From contig NZ_CP022463.1 of the NCBI RefSeq assembly GCF_002224485.1, positions 3,750,808 to 3,814,807 of the forward strand: DNA of 64,000 nucleotides. The letters are read 5' to 3'. The translations under genes were made by a program, and so were the position numbers. The DNA is from Sinomonas sp. R1AF57. Lineage in GTDB: Bacteria > Actinomycetota > Actinomycetes > Actinomycetales > Micrococcaceae. Shown piece by piece: positions 61,417 through 64,000 of the stretch. Below the pieces are notes generated by a model. That model made no database searches and was not told where the DNA came from. It saw only the letters and a list, made by a program, of their open reading frames with translations. Every line of letters starts with the position of its first letter. The first letter of the stretch is position 1.

Positions 61417-62904
61417 TCACTCCTCCCGCAGCCCGATCGGCCGGATGACCTCCCGCAGCGGCGTGATGACCCACCGGTGGTGCGTCTCGCGGAACTCCTC
61501 GCGGGTCGAGAACTCGTACAGGGCTGAGCGCGCCCGGACCCAGCGCGGCCGCTCGCCGTCGAACGGGTCCTCGCGCAGCAGTCTGAGTGTGGCGGGGTCC
61601 GCGGCCAGGAGCTTCATGAGGAAGGCGTAGAACCACTCCTCGTGCACGGTGCGCAGGGGGAGGAACCACATGAGCCAGTCGAGGCGCAGGTGGTACGGCG
61701 CCCACTGCCGTGGGACCCGGTCAGGCTCGCCCGGCTTGCCCTTGAAGCGGTACTCGCGCCACTCGGCGTCCTCCGCCGGCACCGTGTCGAGCGTGCCCTC
61801 CACGACGATCTCCACGCGGTTCTTCGTCACCGACCCGAACGCCCCGTACGCGTTCACGAGCGCCCACCGGTTGAAGGCGGCGTTCATGAGCTGGCGCTTC
61901 GCGAACAGGTTCCGCAGCGGCCACCACGACAGCACGAGCAGCAGCACCGATGCGGCGAGCACGGCGACGACCCACGCCCAGGCGACCCAGTCGCCGGAGG
62001 CGGGCCACGCCGTCGTGCGCGGGCGGTCCCAGCCGAGGTCCTCGGGGATGAAGGGGAGGACGGCGTGCACGGCCCGGTCGCCCACGGCGGCGAACGCGAG
62101 CACGATCGCGGACCAGTTCAGCCACGCGAAGTTCCCGGACAGCACGAGCCACAGCTGTGTCAGGATCACCAGCGCCGCGGCGATGGAGCCGATGGGCTGC
62201 GGGAAGAACAGGAAGAACGGCACCGCGAGCTGCGCGAAGTGGTTCCCCGCGGCCTCGCAGCGGTGCATCCACTTCGGCAGGAGGTGGAACTGCCGGCTCA
62301 GGGGGCCGGGCATCGGCTGGGTCTCGTGGTGGTAGAACAGCGCGGTGAGGTCGCGCCACTCGTCGCCGCCGCGGATCTTGATCATGCCGGCACCGAACTC
62401 GAGCCGGAACACGAGCCACACGGTCAGGATCAGGATCGGCGCCGGGGGCGGGACCTGGTCCGAGCCGAGGAACGCGACCGTGAACCCGGCCTCGAGCAGG
62501 AGCATCTCCCACCCGAAGCCGTAGAACGTCTGGCCCACGTTCACGATCGACATGTACAGCCCCCACAGCAGCAGGAACGCCAGGAGGGGCACCCACCAGG
62601 GGCCCAGCTGCGGCACGCCCAGGACCAGCAGCGCGGACACCGCCAGGCCCACCGCGCAGAACAGGCGGAACAGCCGGTCGGAGTAGCGGAAGCGGAACAG
62701 GCTTGGCCGGCGCAGGCGGTGGAAGCCCTCGAGGTACTCCGGGACCGGCAGGAGGCCACGCTCGCCGAGGAGGGCCGGGAACTGGTTGAGGGAGGAGAGG
62801 AAGGCGACGAAGAACAGCGCCGCGACCCCTCGCTGCAGCACCCACCGAGCCACCTCGGAGTCCTCGGCAGCGAACCAGTCGGTGAACCAGGACAGGACGT
62901 CCAT
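61417..62904 (-). CDS. Lipase maturation factor-like membrane protein
   Basis: A 495-residue polytopic protein of the lipase maturation factor family. Key parts are FHRLRRPSLF, GFGWEMLLLEAGFTVAFLG, LVFRLEFGAGMIKIRGGDEWRDLTALFYHHETQPMP (the most conserved block), and a C-terminal soluble region with APYHLRLDWLMWFLPL and HEEWFYAFLMKLLA. Vertebrate LMF1 aids lipase folding in the ER; bacterial members have no proven role. The ATG at 62904 gives the family start. Confidence 0.87.
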   Translation of the reverse strand: MDVLSWFTDWFAAEDSEVARWVLQRGVAALFFVAFLSSLNQFPALLGERGLLPVPEYLEGFHRLRRPSLFRFRYSDRLFRLFCAVGLAVSALLVLGVPQLGPWWVPLLAFLLLWGLYMSIVNVGQTFYGFGWEMLLLEAGFTVAFLGSDQVPPPAPILILTVWLVFRLEFGAGMIKIRGGDEWRDLTALFYHHETQPMPGPLSRQFHLLPKWMHRCEAAGNHFAQLAVPFFLFFPQPIGSIAAALVILTQLWLVLSGNFAWLNWSAIVLAFAAVGDRAVHAVLPFIPEDLGWDRPRTTAWPASGDWVAWAWVVAVLAASVLLLVLSWWPLRNLFAKRQLMNAAFNRWALVNAYGAFGSVTKNRVEIVVEGTLDTVPAEDAEWREYRFKGKPGEPDRVPRQWAPYHLRLDWLMWFLPLRTVHEEWFYAFLMKLLAADPATLRLLREDPFDGERPRWVRARSALYEFSTREEFRETHHRWVITPLREVIRPIGLREE

Positions 62905-62977
62905 GGTCTTCACGCTACCCCGCCGCCACGGATTCACTCGGGCGGATCGGAGGCGGACCCGATAGGCTCGACGCGCC

Positions 62978-63685
62978 GTGACCGACTCCCAGCCCCGAGA
63001 CACCCGCGACGCCGCCGCGCCGCCCGCTGCCGCTGCGCACGGCGCCCCTGCGCCGTCGCTCGCCGCCGTCCCCTCGCGCCTGCCCGCGCCGCCGCGATTC
63101 GCGCACCCGTTCTCCCCGGCCGTGCTCGCGCTCGTGTTCGCCGGCGGGGTGCTCGGGGCGCTGTCCCGCTGGGCGCTCGGGGAGGCCATCCCCGCGCCCG
63201 GCGGGTGGCCGCTCGCGACCCTGCTGGTCAACCTCGCCGGGGCGCTCGCGCTCGGGGCGCTGCTCGAGACCCTCGCCCGCCGCGGGCCCGACGTCGGCCG
63301 GCGCCGGCTCGTGCGCCTCACCGTCGGCACGGGGTTCCTCGGCGCCTTCACCACGTACTCCACCCTGGCGGTCGACGGCGCGCGGCTGCTCTCGGCGGGC
63401 CGCGCGGGCGACGGCGCGTGGTACCTCGTGCTGAGCCTGCTCGGCGGGGCGGCCGCGACCCTTGCCGGGGTCGCGGGGGCGGCGTGGCTGCACCGCGAGG
63501 ACCGCCGCGGGCTCGCCGCCGAGGCCCACGTCGCGGCTCACCCCCACGCCCCCCATCCGTCTGGGGGTCACGTTCTGGGGGGCACATCGGGTGACCCCCA
63601 GAACGTGACCCCCAGACGGGAGGGGCCCGGGAACGCGGATCCCGGACGCGAGGGGCCGAGCGGGGCTCAGGAGGACCCGCGGTGA
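62978..63685 (+). CDS. crcB: Fluoride channel CrcB/FluC, long-tailed subunit
   Basis: A 235-residue protein; the FluC core is only about residues 45-170, with GALSRWALG, LLVNLAGALALGALLE and VGTGFLGAFTTYSTLAVD. The N-terminal Ala/Pro-rich extension and a C-terminal tail of about 60 residues are unusual. The tail contains a 63-bp palindromic element (63557-63619), so it may have grown by insertion. It exports fluoride as one half of a heterodimer with the next gene. The start is GTG. No fluoride riboswitch was recognised upstream. Confidence 0.85.
   Translation: MTDSQPRDTRDAAAPPAAAAHGAPAPSLAAVPSRLPAPPRFAHPFSPAVLALVFAGGVLGALSRWALGEAIPAPGGWPLATLLVNLAGALALGALLETLARRGPDVGRRRLVRLTVGTGFLGAFTTYSTLAVDGARLLSAGRAGDGAWYLVLSLLGGAAATLAGVAGAAWLHREDRRGLAAEAHVAAHPHAPHPSGGHVLGGTSGDPQNVTPRREGPGNADPGREGPSGAQEDPR
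63557..63619. repeat. Long palindromic element inside crcB
   Basis: Arms of 29 bp at 63557-63585 and 63591-63619 match with a single mismatch around ATCGG. Each arm contains two copies of a T/GTCTGGGGG-type unit, so there is also an internal direct repeat. It is translated in frame as part of the CrcB tail (PSGGHVLGGTSGDPQNVTPR). Confidence 0.75.
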
Positions 63686-64000
63686 ACCCCGCCGAGGCGC
63701 TGCTGCTCGGGGCGGCGGGCGGGCTGGGCGCGGTCGTGCGCTACGTCCTGGACACCGCACTCAGCCGCCGCCTCACGGGGCCGCTGCCGTTCGCGACGAT
63801 CCTCATCAACGTCATCGGCTCCCTGGTGCTCGGGGTCATCGCGGGCGCGGTGCTCGCCGGTGCCGACCCGGCGCTCCAGGCCGTGCTCGGGACGGGGTTC
63901 CTGGGCGGGTACACGACCTTCTCGACCGCCAGCTACCAGAGCGTGAGCCTCGCGCTGAGCGGGAGGTGGGGCGCCGCCGTCGTGAACGGGGTGGGGACGA
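63682..64000 (+). CDS. crcB: Second fluoride channel CrcB/FluC subunit (partial)
   Basis: At least 106 residues before the window ends. The core motifs are LGAVVRYVLD, ILINVIGSLVLGVIAG and GTGFLGGYTTFSTASYQS, the last being the fluoride-pore signature. The GTG start overlaps the stop of the first crcB (GTGA). Paired crcB genes of opposite membrane orientation form heterodimeric fluoride channels in many Gram-positive bacteria. Confidence 0.9.
   Translation, partial: MNPAEALLLGAAGGLGAVVRYVLDTALSRRLTGPLPFATILINVIGSLVLGVIAGAVLAGADPALQAVLGTGFLGGYTTFSTASYQSVSLALSGRWGAAVVNGVGT

Noticed and set aside
62905-62977. Possible fluoride riboswitch before the crcB pair
   Set aside because: The short GC-rich gap lacks the conserved GGNGAUGGNGUUCGCC-type core, and the GTG follows without room for the aptamer.
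1-64000. CRISPR arrays, prophage, insertion sequences or integrative elements
   Set aside because: No regularly spaced repeats, transposase, integrase or phage genes were found; gene content is typical core and accessory chromosome.

Overview
The window is very GC-rich, densely coded actinobacterial DNA, most like the Micrococcaceae (Arthrobacter/Sinomonas type). The evidence is a C50-carotenoid gene order (crtE-crtB-crtI-crtYe-crtYf-crtEb), a mycobacterial-style crgA / trpG / pknB-pknA-pbpA-rodA-pstP-fhaB-fhaA block (commonly near oriC in actinobacteria), a SigK-RskA pair, frequent GTG starts and many 4-nt ATGA/GTGA gene overlaps. No insertion sequence, prophage, integrase or CRISPR array was seen. 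No stretch longer than 300 bases lacks a gene; the largest gaps (about 17.6, 33.6 and 61.1 kb) are described as features or findings.

Layout. 0-2.3 kb: a LysG/ArgP-type regulator, probably divergent from a lysE exporter cut by the window edge, then an aldo/keto reductase. 2.3-14.9 kb: a pigment locus. A minus-strand operon (TspO-like, SDR-DUF2867, MMPL transporter) faces a plus-strand operon carrying the full decaprenoxanthin-type pathway plus a photolyase and a MarR regulator; the shared promoter holds nested inverted repeats. 15-17.6 kb: zinc alcohol dehydrogenase, RNase Z-like hydrolase, GlcG-like protein. 17.6-23.4 kb: a ClC channel gene with a frameshift in its last CBS domain, a fragment of a DUF421 protein, and a divergent MarR-ZIP-permease-FAD oxidoreductase set. 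23.4-30.1 kb: tartrate dehydrogenase-like enzyme, DipZ, a reductase, a 5'-3' exonuclease, a MarR regulator and a secreted hydrolase.

30.1-38.6 kb: a sugar-acid island. It has an IclR regulator, an MFS importer, a DHDPS-type L-2-keto-3-deoxyarabonate dehydratase, an FAH-type XylX-like 2-keto-3-deoxyxylonate dehydratase, an alpha-ketoglutaric semialdehyde dehydrogenase, and two 2-hydroxyacid oxidoreductases. The same operator (GTCCGA-AATA-TCGGAC and variants) stands in front of three of its transcription units. Both dehydratases should feed one semialdehyde, which is oxidised to 2-oxoglutarate.

38.5-46.2 kb: HAD phosphatase, Cys-rich protein, SDR, DUF72, then fasciclin lipoprotein-SigK-RskA, an APC permease and a DUF4383 membrane protein. 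Three promoters share CCAATCC-N16/17-CGAA: those of the fasciclin gene, dipZ (15 kb away) and the DUF4383 gene. They look like a small SigK regulon and are the most interesting signal here. 46.2-50.2 kb: trpF, an AlaX-like editing protein, and a dehydrogenase / pterin synthase-like / glycosyltransferase trio. 50.2-61.4 kb: crgA, trpG, the Ser/Thr kinase-cell-wall elongation operon and tRNA-Leu(CAG). 61.4-64 kb: a lipase maturation factor-like protein and a pair of fluoride channel genes, the second cut by the window end.
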